Below are positions 38,210-49,828 of a stretch of DNA of 64,000 nt, in pieces (position 1 is the first letter of the stretch; each line of letters opens with the position of its first letter). The DNA is taken from the NCBI RefSeq assembly GCF_003201675.2, contig NZ_CP029287.2, positions 1,674,001 through 1,738,000 of the forward strand. Reading direction: 5' to 3'. This stretch comes from Metallosphaera hakonensis JCM 8857 = DSM 7519 (GTDB lineage: Archaea; Thermoproteota; Thermoprotei_A; Sulfolobales; Sulfolobaceae). Made by a program: the position numbers and the translations under genes. Under the pieces are notes generated by a model. The model was not told the origin of the DNA. It made no database searches and worked only from the letters and a program-made list of their open reading frames with translations.

Positions 38210-39905
38210 ATGCCAGTGGGAGCAAGGTTAGTAGTTGACTCTCTAAAGAGAGAAGGAGTCAACATAATTTTTGGAATACCGGGTCTAACCAACATGCCAA
38301 TTTACGATGCTTTCTTGGAGGACCTGCAGAACGGTGAGCTAAGGCATGTCCTAATGAGACACGAACAGGCTGCAGTACACGCTGCCGATGGATTCGCGAG
38401 AGCCTCAGGAAGGCCAGGCGTTTGTACTGCCACTTCAGGACCGGGAGCCACAAATTTGGTAACAGGCATGGTTACGGCATATTGGGATAGCTCACCAGTT
38501 GTTGCTCTTACAGGGCAGGTGGTTAGACCGGTCATTGGAAAGATGGCCTTCCAGGAGGCCGATACTCCTGGAATTTTTGCCAACGCAGCTAAATACGTTG
38601 TCCAGTTGAAGAACATATATGAGATTCCTATCTGGATAAAGAACGCGTTCTATATCGCCTCCACGGGAAGACCAGGACCGGTTGTAGTGGATATTCCGAG
38701 GGATATTCAACTTGAGAAAATAGATGACGTAAAGTGGCCCGAGAAAGCTGAGGTAAAGGGCTACAAACCCTTTAAGACCATAATTGAGCCCGCTAAGATA
38801 AAGAAGGCTGCCGAAATCTTGATCGAAGCTGAAAGACCGATCATTTTAGCTGGGACCGGAGCCGTTTGGTCCATGGCTACACCTGAGATCCTTGAGCTGT
38901 CTGAGATGTTAGCAGTTCCCATGGTGTCCACTCTTCCCGGTAAATCCGCAATACCCCACGATCATCCCCTATTCCTTGGAGCCATGGGCTACTACGGGAG
39001 AGCGGAGGCCTCAATGGCCGCACTGGAATCCGATGCCATGCTAGTAGTTGGAGCAAGATTAAGCGATAGAACTTTCACGTCATATGACGAAATGGTGGAA
39101 ACGAAGAAAAAGTTCGTGATGATAAATATTGACCCAACAGACTCTGAGAGAGCTTTCAAGGTCGACGTACCTTTATACGGTGACGCCAAAGTATTACTGA
39201 GAGAGATAATCAACGCGATTAAGATCCTAGGTAAGAAAAGGGACAACTCAGCGTGGGTTAAAAGAGTTAAGGAACTTAGGGAGTATTACTCTCAGTTTTA
39301 CTATCATGAGGAGGACGGAAAATTAAAGCCGTGGAAGATACTGAAGACCATAAGGAACTCAATTCCTAGGGATTCCATAGTTACAACCGGAGTTGGGCAA
39401 CATCAGATGTGGTCGGAGGTCTTCTGGGAAGTCCTGGAACCGAGGACTTTCCTTTCCTCAACGGGTATGGGAACCATGGGATTTGGGCTCCCTGCAGCCA
39501 TGGGAGCAAAGATGGCTAGGCCAGACAAGGTTGTAGTGGACCTCGACGGAGACGGTTCATTCCTAATGACCGCCAACAATTTGGCCACCGCTGTGGATGA
39601 GCACATACCAATCATTTCGGTGATTTTCGATAACAGAACTTTAGGTCTAGTAAGACAAGTTCAGGACCTATTCCAGAGCAAGAGGGTAGTGGGAGTCGAC
39701 TACGGACCTTCTCCGGACTTTGTGAAGTTCGCTGAGTCTTTCGGAGCCCTTGGATTTAATGCGACCAGTTACGACGAGATAGAGAGGTCCATAAGGACTG
39801 CAATCAAAGAGAACATCCCCTCGGTAATAAGGATACCCATAGATAAGAACGAGTTAGCTTTACCGACTCTACCCCCAGGAGGGAAGCTGAAACAGGTGAT
39901 AGTAC

Positions 39906-39928
<23 letters not shown>
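38210..39928 (+). CDS. ilvB: Acetolactate synthase, catalytic subunit
   Basis: ThDP enzyme joining two pyruvates (or pyruvate plus 2-oxobutyrate) for valine, leucine and isoleucine. 572 residues: ThDP Glu52 in MRHEQAAVHAADG, the FAD/quinone-like middle domain, and the Mg-ThDP motif DLDGDGSF...N in the C-terminal third. AAGGTG six bases before the ATG is a ribosome site. It overlaps ilvN by 23 bases. Confidence 0.95.
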
Positions 39929-41268
<1,340 letters not shown>

Positions 41269-41308
41269 ATTCCCCCATCTTTTTATTCTAGTCTCCTTTC
41301 CAATTACT

Positions 41309-41743
41309 GTGAACCAGAGAAAGAGCAGAGGTTCAAGCGTTGAGAGATACGTTCTTTCTTTGTTACGTGATAGGGGGTTTGCGGTCATAAGATCGCCCGC
41401 GAGCGGAAGCAAAAGGAAGGACCCCGCCCCTGACCTAGTAGCCTTAAAGAATGGGGTCATTCTTCTGATTGAGGTGAAGAGTAGGAGGAAAACTGGGCAC
41501 ATTTACATCACTAAGGAACAGGTTGCCGGTATACTGGAATTCTCCAGGAAGAGTGGAGGCGAGCTTTTTCTGGCAGTGAAACATCCTAAGCTTCTGAAAT
41601 TTATCAGATTTCAGGAACTCAAGAAGACAGACGGAGGAAACTACGTTGTAACCGAGGATGCCATAGAGAGAGGAGTGGACGTGGACGGATTAGTTCGTTA
41701 CGTTGAATCCAAGTTCAGCAAGACTTTAGATACATTCCTGTAG
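41309..41743 (+). CDS. hjc: Holliday junction resolvase Hjc
   Basis: 144-residue structure-specific endonuclease that cuts Holliday junctions in recombination. Catalytic residues are in RGSSVERY (Glu12), PDLVAL (Asp42) and IEVKSR (Glu55, Lys57). Short of the PIN-ATPase gene by about 520 bases, on the opposite strand; in Sulfolobus these two proteins are known to interact. Confidence 0.95.
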   Translation: MNQRKSRGSSVERYVLSLLRDRGFAVIRSPASGSKRKDPAPDLVALKNGVILLIEVKSRRKTGHIYITKEQVAGILEFSRKSGGELFLAVKHPKLLKFIRFQELKKTDGGNYVVTEDAIERGVDVDGLVRYVESKFSKTLDTFL

Positions 41744-42000
41744 GTTCAGATTGCATTCTGGGAGTGATGGAACAGGAACGCTTGGGGGTTCGGGCTTCAT
41801 TGAATCTTCATGAATTTCTATCCAATCCTTAGCCCTTGGACTTCACCAAAGTCAAGGGGCATTGCCCCGTTCATCCTTCTCCGTCCCTTTAGCGGGGTAA
41901 CCCCAACCCACACCCGTTCATGGATGTGGGGAAATCCGCACATCCTGTGTAACATCTTGCTACCTTTCGGGAAGTCCATCCACATCTGGTAGCAAGCTTT
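41744..42000 (-). pseudogene. Decayed IS200/IS605 tnpB 3' end, highly structured
   Basis: On the minus strand broken frames contain tail-like pieces such as EDSMKPEPPSVP and WVGVTPLKGRR, typical of TnpB C-termini in this order, with stops and frame changes between. The same DNA holds a run of hairpins: CCCTT-(G)-GACTT with AAGTC-AAGGG (41833-41858), GGGGC/GCCCC (41856-41868), GGGG/CCCC (41894-41904), CCCACA/TGTGGG (41907-41930) and CTTGCTACC/GGTAGCAAG (41956-41996). The 3' end of tnpB is where the guide RNA is encoded, so a retained RNA is possible. Family assignment is by eye. Confidence 0.4.
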
Positions 42001-42264
42001 CTTAGAAATAGTTTGGCATAAAGTATGTAAATTTCATGGTTTATTAATAACTGTTAGCGACGGCTTCACCAAGGGAACTGATCCTTAAGAGTAACTTTGA
42101 GGGATTCGGGGGTTCTAATTCTTCAGGTCTTCAGCAACCTGTAGATGGCCAACTACTTATATAGAGATGGGAGCTCTAGGGAAATTAGGAAAAACTCTAG
42201 GGAAATTAGGAAAAACCCCATCGTGTAGTGGAGACGATCCGTCCTCGAACTCAATTCAAAGCGA
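42001..42264. other. Non-coding DNA before the PIN-ATPase gene 3' end
   Basis: No gene seen. It includes a perfect tandem duplication described separately. Confidence 0.5.
42174..42215. repeat. 21-bp perfect tandem repeat, two copies
   Basis: The unit ctctagggaaattaggaaaa(a) occurs at 42174-42194 and again at 42195-42215 without change. Two copies suggest a recent duplication or a protein-binding site pair. Confidence 0.8.
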
Positions 42265-43824
42265 TTAAGATTCCTTATCCTGGAGCTTTATCCTTATCTT
42301 GATTCCATGTTTCTTCTCTAGCTTGCGGAGCTTTGTGTTTATTTTTCTATTGAAGCTTGAGATTCCCTCTCTCGGAATCTCGACCACGTACTCTCCGTTC
42401 TCTCTTTTTACCTTGGCATCTGGAATGACACCGGAGATCGCCCTCGTGATCCTGTTCTCTACACTGTTTAGGTTCAATCTTCCCACAGGAACAATCATGG
42501 TCTGCTCTCCAAAGACGTAAATCTCATACTCCACCTTGTCGTTCAAGAAGTCCTTAATCTGAACCACTGGCCTAGCTAAATCAGCCTCCCTTAATCCCTC
42601 AGGTACTTTTACGGTCATTTCGAGGCTATATACCTTCTCCACTGTTCCCTTATTAATAAAGAGAACGGTATCCAGAATCCCCGGAATCGTACCCAAGTCC
42701 ACTCTATTAAGGAATCTGTGAATTGCATCTATGGGGGTAGTGGCATGAACTACTCCGATCATTCCTATTCCTGCAAGCCTGAGATCAATGTAGAGTCTGA
42801 AATCTTCGTCGTTTCTCATTTCGTCATATACTGTGTAATCAGGTCTACTCAATAGAAGAATGTCGTGGAGCTCTCCTATCTCGGCGTAATTCTTTGAGTA
42901 TTGGGTTATATCTGGAGGTAAATGCATGTCCCTAGGAGACTCTATGGTTTTCACGATCTTGCCCATTTTCATGTAATACTCTGCCAACGCCTGAGCGAAG
43001 GTCGTCTTCCCCATACCAGGGGATCCCGCAATTAGAATTCCCTCCGCTCTCTGCTCCAATCTCTGAACAAGGTCCGGATTCAGAGCGTAATCCTCTAGCT
43101 TCTTCCTTGCTACGGGTCTAGTTGCAGTGACTTCCCAGCCATCAGAGAGGGGAGGTCTCGTAATCACTATCCTATAATTGCTGAGCTGAACTATAGTTGA
43201 TCCTTTCCTCTCTATTTCAATAAACGAACCCTTGGTCCATCTAATGGAATTCAGGATCTCTGAAACCATCTTTTTGATCTCAACCCCAGAAATCGGTTTC
43301 TCCCCGATAACCTCGAACTCCCAATCCCCAGGCCTGCCCTTCTTCGCCTTGGGTAGTGCGTCTTCCTTGAGATGAACGCTCATGGTGGTCTCGTCGAAGA
43401 ATGTCTCTATTGAGAGCGGTTCAGGAAGAGGTTCAAGGAATTTCACGCTTATCCCCAGAAGTTCGCTCATTTTTCTCTGGAGCTCATCAGCGGTTAGAAG
43501 ACTGCATCCCCTTTCAATACAATAGTTCCGTAACTCGCGCTCGGTGTCCTCCCCCTCTTTCCCAACCAATTCCACTGCGAATAGGAACTTCTCTGAAAGT
43601 TCCTTCAACCTGCTTATCTCCTCTAGTGCAATGTCGCTTGTCACTAAGCCCTGCTTCGACTCCTGCTCCAACTGTCTAAGAAGGGCCCTATGGACCAGAA
43701 AGGTTCCATTAATCAGGTTCTTCTCTATGTATCTGCTTATTCCCTGAAGTAAAGAGCTCTTATCAAGCAAAAACTCACTGGACAAAAGTTGATTCCCCGT
43801 TGGAGTTAATACTAGAAAAATCAA
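42265..43824 (-). CDS. PIN-domain ATPase, PINA-like (Holliday junction branch migration)
   Basis: 519 residues: a PIN domain (about 15-130, with LLDKSSLL at 20-27 carrying the first Asp), an AAA/PilT-like ATPase with Walker A GSPGMGKT at 267-274 and Walker B YTVYDEM near 330, and a C-terminal KH-like domain (about 440-519). In Sulfolobus islandicus a protein of this layout (PINA) binds Hjc and drives branch migration; hjc lies close by here, which supports that role. The TTG start at 43824 is uncertain; PIN proteins usually begin nearer the LLDKSS strand. Confidence 0.85.
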   Translation of the reverse strand: MIFLVLTPTGNQLLSSEFLLDKSSLLQGISRYIEKNLINGTFLVHRALLRQLEQESKQGLVTSDIALEEISRLKELSEKFLFAVELVGKEGEDTERELRNYCIERGCSLLTADELQRKMSELLGISVKFLEPLPEPLSIETFFDETTMSVHLKEDALPKAKKGRPGDWEFEVIGEKPISGVEIKKMVSEILNSIRWTKGSFIEIERKGSTIVQLSNYRIVITRPPLSDGWEVTATRPVARKKLEDYALNPDLVQRLEQRAEGILIAGSPGMGKTTFAQALAEYYMKMGKIVKTIESPRDMHLPPDITQYSKNYAEIGELHDILLLSRPDYTVYDEMRNDEDFRLYIDLRLAGIGMIGVVHATTPIDAIHRFLNRVDLGTIPGILDTVLFINKGTVEKVYSLEMTVKVPEGLREADLARPVVQIKDFLNDKVEYEIYVFGEQTMIVPVGRLNLNSVENRITRAISGVIPDAKVKRENGEYVVEIPREGISSFNRKINTKLRKLEKKHGIKIRIKLQDKES

Positions 43825-43833
43825 AATAAAACT

Positions 43834-44430
43834 CTATCTCTTAACCATCTTCAGGAAGTACTCATGAACAATAGTTGTCCCTGAAAGCTCGGGATGGAAT
43901 GTGGTAGTGAGTATCTGGTCCTGTTGTGCCATCACAATCACGTCGTTTAAGGAAGCCAATGCTTTCGCCTTGCCCCATACCCTTGAAATCGCTGGGGCCC
44001 TTATGAACACAAATCTCTCTCTTCCGCCCTCTATCTCCTCTAGATCCACTATGGCCTCAAAGCTCTCCCTTTGTCTTCCGTAGTAATTCCTGATTATTGA
44101 GGCATCCATTACTCCAATGAGGGGTTGAGCCTTGTTCTTAACTTTCGCGTCAGTAACTTCCTTGGACAACATAATGGCACCTGCGCAAGTGCCCATGACT
44201 GGTATTCCCTGCATTACCTTCTCTCTCAACGGATCAAGGAGACCCATACGTTGCGCAACCTGTCCAATGGTAGTACTTTCCCCACCTGGGATAATTATTG
44301 CATCAACGTCTAAATCCTTGGTTTTCTTTACTGGAACAACCTCACCCTTGCCAATTTTATCAAATACCCTCTTGACTTGGAGGGCATGCTCCTCGAAGCT
44401 TCCCTGATAGGCTAGAACTCCTATCTTCAT
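43834..44430 (-). CDS. pdxT: Pyridoxal phosphate synthase, glutaminase subunit
   Basis: 198-residue class I amidotransferase supplying ammonia to Pdx[14 protein letters not shown] start, nucleophile GTCAGAIML near 80 and FHPELSG near 178. Overlaps pdxS by 4 bases. Confidence 0.95.
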   Translation of the reverse strand: MKIGVLAYQGSFEEHALQVKRVFDKIGKGEVVPVKKTKDLDVDAIIIPGGESTTIGQVAQRMGLLDPLREKVMQGIPVMGTCAGAIMLSKEVTDAKVKNKAQPLIGVMDASIIRNYYGRQRESFEAIVDLEEIEGGRERFVFIRAPAISRVWGKAKALASLNDVIVMAQQDQILTTTFHPELSGTTIVHEYFLKMVKR

Positions 44431-45440
44431 GCTCCCCTCACCTGCATGAGTTCCTCCGGCTTCAGAGTTTTGATATCAATTCCCATCATTGCTTTATGTT
44501 CACTGATCATCTTCTGAGCCTCTAAGACTATCTCGGGGTCCTCCCATCCAGAGGTAGCTAAGACCACTGCCTTGGCTCTCTCCAATGGGTCTTCACTCTT
44601 GAATATACCAGATCCAACGAAGATTCCATCTGTTCCTAGCCACATCATTAGCGCAGCGTCTGCAGGTGTAGCTATCCCGCCTGCAGCAAAGTTTACGACC
44701 GGTAACCTAGCATATCTCACTGTCAGCTCAACAAGTTCGTAGGGAACCTGTAGTTCCCTTGCCTTCTTAACCCTATCCTCTTCAGCCATGGATAGAAGGG
44801 AGCGTAGCTCCTGGTTCACTAGTCTTATGTGCTTTACGGCCTCGCTAACGTTACCTGTGCCCGGTTCACCCTTGGTCCTTATCATTGAGGCTCCTTCGGT
44901 TATTCTCCTTAAAGCCTCACCCAAGCTCCTCGCACCATTAACAAACGGAACCTTGAATTCCCACTTGTTTATATGGTGTTCCTCGTCTGCTGGAGTTAGA
45001 ACCTCGCTCTCGTCAATCATATCTACGCCTAAGGTCTCTAAAACCTTGGCTTCGTAAACGTGACCAATTCTGACTTTAGCCATTACGGGAATGGTAATGG
45101 AGTTCATGACTTCCTCTATAACCTTAGGATCGGCCATCCTGGCCACTCCACCTGCCTTTCTCACGTCATAGGGAAGTTTGTCTAGAACCATAACTGATAC
45201 TGCTCCGGCTTCCTCCGCTATCCCCGCTTGCTCTACGTTGGTTACGTCCATAACTACTCCTCCCTTCTGGAAAATAGGGAAGGCATGCTTAACCCTAGCT
45301 GTCCCCTGGATGGGGCCGGATGTAGACACAAGTTCTGGAAAGTAAGTCATTAGTCCGTTATCTTTAATAGTATCCCTAAACTCCGCCAACTTGTAAAAGA
45401 ATTGTTCCACCTCGTAGAACGATAGCTCGTATAACCTCAT
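44427..45440 (-). CDS. pdxS: Pyridoxal phosphate synthase, catalytic subunit
   Basis: 337-residue TIM-barrel enzyme making PLP from ribose-5-phosphate, glyceraldehyde-3-phosphate and ammonia. The Lys in VMAKVRIGH forms the first imine; [16 protein letters not shown] and [17 protein letters not shown] are family signatures. TTTTTAACTT at about 45462-45471 (minus) would give a leaderless transcript. Confidence 0.96.
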   Translation of the reverse strand: MRLYELSFYEVEQFFYKLAEFRDTIKDNGLMTYFPELVSTSGPIQGTARVKHAFPIFQKGGVVMDVTNVEQAGIAEEAGAVSVMVLDKLPYDVRKAGGVARMADPKVIEEVMNSITIPVMAKVRIGHVYEAKVLETLGVDMIDESEVLTPADEEHHINKWEFKVPFVNGARSLGEALRRITEGASMIRTKGEPGTGNVSEAVKHIRLVNQELRSLLSMAEEDRVKKARELQVPYELVELTVRYARLPVVNFAAGGIATPADAALMMWLGTDGIFVGSGIFKSEDPLERAKAVVLATSGWEDPEIVLEAQKMISEHKAMMGIDIKTLKPEELMQVRGA

Positions 45441-45490
45441 AAATAACTAAATATTGGCTCAAGTTAAAAACTTAGGTTTCCTCAAGGCAT

Positions 45491-45778
45491 TCAGAAAAGC
45501 CTTGCCCTTGACTTCCTCTCATTTTCTGCCCTTATCTTTATTATTCCAAAGTGAACAGCACAGTTCACGCAATAGCATTTGGTAACCGGGTATCGGGTAA
45601 TTATTGCGCCCTTTTTCTCTAACTCGTTAGCCAAGGAAGCGTCCACAGGGCTATATGTCCTCGTAACGCACACCGCCTTGTCCTCAGGAACCCTTGCTCC
45701 ACAATTGTCGCACATGACGTAACCTACATGACCCTTATCGCCCTTCCTTCTACCTCTACTCTCCCTCTTCTTAGGCAA
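45491..45778 (-). CDS. rps26e: Ribosomal protein S26e
   Basis: 95 residues with a basic N-terminus and a zinc finger: CDNC (Cys23, Cys26) with CYCVNC near 68-75. Eukaryote/archaea-specific small-subunit protein. It lies just downstream of proS on the same strand and may share its transcript. Confidence 0.93.
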   Translation of the reverse strand: MPKKRESRGRRKGDKGHVGYVMCDNCGARVPEDKAVCVTRTYSPVDASLANELEKKGAIITRYPVTKCYCVNCAVHFGIIKIRAENERKSRARLF

Positions 45779-45812
45779 TACTTTAGCACCTCCACTCTTC
45801 TACTCATGACCT

Positions 45813-47255
45813 CTAATAAGTTTTTGCTATTCTGAGGATGTTAGCGGACGGTTTTCCGCAGACAACACACTTACCGTTGGACTCTGGTTTAAGGGGAGTC
45901 CCCAGCACTCTCCCCTGCACTTGCTCTTCTATGCTGAGTCCACACGTCTCCGATCCACACCAGGGAACTTCCGCTATTCCACCCTTGTTGTCGAGGAACT
46001 TCTTAACCTCATCTAGATTTTCAAATCTCTTCACTCTCTCTCTAAAAACGTCCCAAGCTCTCTTCCTCAAATCAGAGATCAAGACATCTTCGAGATTCTT
46101 GAACTCCTTCACAAGATCTTCCCTTTTCACAGTTTTGCCCTCTAAGGTATCTCTCCTCTTGAGGAAGACCGACCCTGAACTCAGTTCCCTCATTCCCACT
46201 TCGATCCTTATGGGAACCCCTTTCAGTTCCCAGACGTAGTATTTTTCTCCGGGCGTCCTATCGTTGGAACTGTCCAGGACTGCTCTTATTCCACTCGAGA
46301 TTAGAGTGGAAGTTATTTCCTTAGCGTATTGGACCACTTTCTCCGTATCCTCAGGTGTCTTAGCGGGAATTGGTATCACTACGCCCTCAATGGGAGCCAC
46401 CACCGGCGTTAGAACTGGACCGTGATCATCCCCGTTGATGGCTATAACTGTGGCTATCACTCTATCAGATATTCCATAACTCGTTTGATGGGGATGAACT
46501 AAGCTACCGTCAGCCCTCTGTATCTTGTAGTCCATTGCCTTCGTGAAGTGCTGTCCAAGATGGTGTGCTGTTCCAATTTGCAATGCCCTTCCGTCAGGCA
46601 TGATCGTGTCCAAGGCGATAGTGTACTCGGCTCCAGCGAACTTGTCCCATTCAGGTCTCTTGGAGATTAGATAAGGAATACCAAGGAGATCAAAGAACTT
46701 GCTGTAAATCTCAACTGCCTCGTCCACCTGCCTGGATGCGTCCTCGAAGGTCTCATGGACCGTATGGGCCTCCTTGAATGTAGACAACTCACGCACGCGT
46801 ATCATGGGTCTAGTGGCCTTAGTCTCATATCTGAAGACACTAACAATCTGATAGAACTTTCTAGGGAGCTGAGTGTAGCCCTTGATCCACAGCGACTCCA
46901 TTAGGGTTATTGCGACCTCAGAGGTTGGTCTCAGCGCGAACCTAGTTTCTAATTTCTCCTCGCCTCCATGTGTTACCCAAAAGACCTCTTTCTCAAATCC
47001 CTTGATATGCTCGGTCTCCTTCTTTAGGAGCTCCTCTGGAACGAGGAGAGGAAAGAGGATCTCCTCATGTCCGGTCTCATCTAGAAGCTTCCTAATTAGA
47101 GAGATAACGTTTTGCCTTATCTTGAAACCGTAGGGCATCCAGACGCCTGATCCCTTGACCGGATATCTTCCGTAATCATATATTTCGGCCTCTGAAATAA
47201 CCCAATCGAACCATTCACTGAAATTAGAAGTCCATTTCTCCCTGGATACTTTCAT
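45813..47255 (-). CDS. proS: Prolyl-tRNA synthetase
   Basis: 480-residue class II synthetase of the archaeal/eukaryotic type without an editing insertion. Motif 2 lies in [21 protein letters not shown] near 133-150 and motif 3 near [13 protein letters not shown]. The C-terminal extension has a cysteine pair region (CGSETCG, CVVCG) expected for the zinc domain of this type. Confidence 0.95.
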   Translation of the reverse strand: MKVSREKWTSNFSEWFDWVISEAEIYDYGRYPVKGSGVWMPYGFKIRQNVISLIRKLLDETGHEEILFPLLVPEELLKKETEHIKGFEKEVFWVTHGGEEKLETRFALRPTSEVAITLMESLWIKGYTQLPRKFYQIVSVFRYETKATRPMIRVRELSTFKEAHTVHETFEDASRQVDEAVEIYSKFFDLLGIPYLISKRPEWDKFAGAEYTIALDTIMPDGRALQIGTAHHLGQHFTKAMDYKIQRADGSLVHPHQTSYGISDRVIATVIAINGDDHGPVLTPVVAPIEGVVIPIPAKTPEDTEKVVQYAKEITSTLISSGIRAVLDSSNDRTPGEKYYVWELKGVPIRIEVGMRELSSGSVFLKRRDTLEGKTVKREDLVKEFKNLEDVLISDLRKRAWDVFRERVKRFENLDEVKKFLDNKGGIAEVPWCGSETCGLSIEEQVQGRVLGTPLKPESNGKCVVCGKPSANILRIAKTY

Positions 47256-47300
47256 GTGAACAATCCAAAAAACTTTACCTAAAAATTTTGGGGTTCAGGC

Positions 47301-47621
47301 CTAGAACTTACCGAACAACATCAGCACTGCGAATAATATACCATACACAGCTATCCCTTCACCTATGGCAACGAAGATCAGCACAGTACCGAACATATCT
47401 CTCCTCTCTGTCAGTACGCCAATACCTGCAGCCGCCGCCATTCCCACAGCCATTCCTGCACCGATTGCTGCCAAACCCACAGCTAGACCTGCACCTATGT
47501 TTATGCCTGAGAAGCCAGTGGAAGTCTCAGAAGGAGGCGTAGTCTGGGCGAAGGCGATAGCAGACCCCATTAAAAGCGGTAGAAGAAATATAACATATTT
47601 TATTCTTTTTGAATACTCCAT
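47301..47621 (-). CDS. atpK: A-type ATP synthase subunit K (proteolipid c)
   Basis: 106 residues: an N-terminal signal-like helix (7-27), then two membrane helices of the proteolipid: [24 protein letters not shown] and [23 protein letters not shown] with the ion-binding Glu in AIGEGIA. The ring rotates against subunit I. Confidence 0.95.
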   Translation of the reverse strand: MEYSKRIKYVIFLLPLLMGSAIAFAQTTPPSETSTGFSGINIGAGLAVGLAAIGAGMAVGMAAAAGIGVLTERRDMFGTVLIFVAIGEGIAVYGILFAVLMLFGKF

Positions 47622-47638
47622 GCTAAATCCACCACTGT

Positions 47639-47800
47639 TTACTTCGGCAATTCCTTTAAAGCCTTTCTCTTTATATCCTCGAGAGCCTTCCGTTTGGCTT
47701 CTAGAATGTTGGAATACTCCTTGTTCAATTGATCTTGGATATCCTTGACCTTGTCGTCTAACCTCTTATTTAGGTTTGAAATGAAGGGTTTAGTGTCCAT
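47639..47800 (-). CDS. Small ATP synthase subunit (epsilon-like), 53 residues
   Basis: A short frame between atpD and atpK, ATG 47800 to TAA 47639, overlapping the atpD end by 11 bases. The product is a single long, charged helix ([20 protein letters not shown] and on) as expected of a stalk or H-like subunit. In Sulfolobus a small epsilon gene is known at this operon position, so this is likely its counterpart. Confidence 0.65.
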   Translation of the reverse strand: MDTKPFISNLNKRLDDKVKDIQDQLNKEYSNILEAKRKALEDIKRKALKELPK

Positions 47801-48431
47801 CTCCTCTTCTCCTCTGTAAGATTCTCCTAGTCACTTTAAGCCTTACGAACTCCTCCCTACTGCGATCGTTCAAGATAGATCTAATGTATTTAACTGAGTT
47901 ATTGTAGAAGGGTAAGATCGAAGTGTCTATGGCGTTTATGAGCCTTTGAGTTTTCCTAAGTTCAGCGACGAGGGACCTGATAGTGGACTCCAGCTCCACG
48001 AGCTTAATGACCTTCACTAGGGTCTCCCTCATTTTGTCGTAGGCCTCGGAGAGATAAGGTGACGTTTCCACTTCGCTAAAGGGTTTCGGGGGAATTGTGG
48101 ACTCGTTAATCTCAGTTATCGGAATCTTTACCCCAAATATGACCCTAGTGGAACTCCTAAGCTGAAGCGAGTTGGTCTGGGAATTGGAAATCTCTTCCAG
48201 ACTTCCTATTCCTTCATCCACTACTGCCTTCATGTAACTATCGTAAACTTCCCCTAGGGCCTTATTAACTTCATTGTAAATTTTTTCATATTCATTGATG
48301 TAGGTTCTAAGATAGATGAGAAGGACTTCCCTTTTGTTCTCTAAAAGCCTCTTTATAACCCTTATTAACTTAAGTTGGTTCCTCATGCTAATTAGGTTTA
48401 TCTTAGTTGGTAGAACTCTCCTTGAGCTCAT
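47790..48431 (-). CDS. atpD: A-type ATP synthase subunit D
   Basis: 213 residues, two long helices forming the central rotor shaft. The [24 protein letters not shown] start (within residues 16-40) matches family D. It overlaps atpB by 4 bases. Confidence 0.93.
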   Translation of the reverse strand: MSSRRVLPTKINLISMRNQLKLIRVIKRLLENKREVLLIYLRTYINEYEKIYNEVNKALGEVYDSYMKAVVDEGIGSLEEISNSQTNSLQLRSSTRVIFGVKIPITEINESTIPPKPFSEVETSPYLSEAYDKMRETLVKVIKLVELESTIRSLVAELRKTQRLINAIDTSILPFYNNSVKYIRSILNDRSREEFVRLKVTRRILQRRRGDGH

Positions 48432-49828
48432 TTCTTACCACGATAGGCTGGATGATATTTCTTTATATAGTCAAGCTTGACATTGGTGAGCTCTCTCTCT
48501 GGTAATAGGGACAAAACTTCCCAACCAATATCTAGCGTGGTCTCTATATCTCTGTTCTCGTTCACTCCCTGGCTCACGAACTTCCTCTCAAAGGCGTCTC
48601 CGAACTTTAAATAGCTCTTATCTGCTTCCGAGAGACTATCCTCCCCGATGATTGCTGCCAAACCTCTGGTATCTACAGCCTTCGCATAGGCAGCGAAGAG
48701 TTGATTTGAAACGTCCTTATGGTCGTCTCTAGTTTTGCCCTCACCTATTCCGTCCTTAGCGAGTCTTGAGAGGCTCATGAGAACGTTAATTGGCGGATAG
48801 ATTCCCTTATTGTACAGGGTCCTATCAAGGGTAATCTGACCTTCTGTGATGTAACCCGTTAGATCAGGAATTGGATGAGTAATATCATCGTTTGGCATGG
48901 TCAGAATGGGCATTTGGGTAATAGACCCCTTCTTACCCACAACCTTTCCTGCCCTCTCGTAGGTCTGAGCTAGATCCGTGTACATATATCCTGGGTAACC
49001 TCCTCTTCCAGGGACTTCCTCCTTTGAGGCGCTTATTTCTCTAAGAGCTTCGCAGTAATTGGTCATGTCAATGAGTATAGCTAAGACGTGCATGTCCTGC
49101 TCAAAGGCAAGATACTCGGCCAAGGTAAGAGCAGTCTTCGGAGTAAGGGTCTTCATTACTGGTGGCTCGTTTGCCAAGCTCATTATCAGGGCAACTCTAT
49201 TTATTGCGCCAGTCTCCTCAAAGAACTTCCTGAAAAATAGCGCTTCATCATACCTCACTCCTATGGCTCCGAACACCACTGCGAAGTTGCTTTCCTCTCC
49301 TCTCACTGTTGCCTGTTTCGCTATCTGCGCTGCTAGAACGTTTGCAGGAAGACCGCTTCCGCTAAAGATCGGGAGCTTCTGTCCCCTCAGGAGGGAGTTG
49401 AGCCCGTCTATGGCGGATATTCCTGTCTGAATAAACTCCTCGGGGTAATCCCTTGTAGCTGGATTGATAGGCTCTCCATTTATGTCCCTTTTCTCACCCT
49501 TGATCACCATGGGACCATTGTCCAACGGATCTCCCAATGGGTTGAAAATTCTACCCAGCATCTCTTCGGATATCTTTACCTCAAGTCCCCTACCCAGGAA
49601 TCTAACGGTTGTACCCACGGGGGATATCCCCCTCGTCCCCTCAAAGACCTGAACTATTGATACACCCTTCTGGCTATCAACTACTATACCTCTTCTCTTT
49701 TCTCCGTTAGCCAACTCCACTTCGACTAGCTCGTTGTAAGCCGAATCGGCTACCCCCTGAACCATAACGAGGGGTCCCTTTATCATGGAAATATTGGAAT
49801 ACTCCCTGACATTCATTGATGACTCCAT
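48428..49828 (-). CDS. atpB: A-type ATP synthase subunit B
   Basis: 466-residue non-catalytic partner of A. Lacks a Walker A GKT in the P-loop region ([14 protein letters not shown] near 135-148), as is normal for [17 protein letters not shown] and the [19 protein letters not shown] segment identify it. Confidence 0.96.
   Translation of the reverse strand: MESSMNVREYSNISMIKGPLVMVQGVADSAYNELVEVELANGEKRRGIVVDSQKGVSIVQVFEGTRGISPVGTTVRFLGRGLEVKISEEMLGRIFNPLGDPLDNGPMVIKGEKRDINGEPINPATRDYPEEFIQTGISAIDGLNSLLRGQKLPIFSGSGLPANVLAAQIAKQATVRGEESNFAVVFGAIGVRYDEALFFRKFFEETGAINRVALIMSLANEPPVMKTLTPKTALTLAEYLAFEQDMHVLAILIDMTNYCEALREISASKEEVPGRGGYPGYMYTDLAQTYERAGKVVGKKGSITQMPILTMPNDDITHPIPDLTGYITEGQITLDRTLYNKGIYPPINVLMSLSRLAKDGIGEGKTRDDHKDVSNQLFAAYAKAVDTRGLAAIIGEDSLSEADKSYLKFGDAFERKFVSQGVNENRDIETTLDIGWEVLSLLPERELTNVKLDYIKKYHPAYRGKK

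Noticed and set aside
41810-41992. 60-codon plus-strand frame (FILLRPFSGVTPTHTRSW and on)
   Set aside because: It lies on the plus strand over the TnpB-like minus-strand remnant and its hairpins; the plus frame is a shadow of it.
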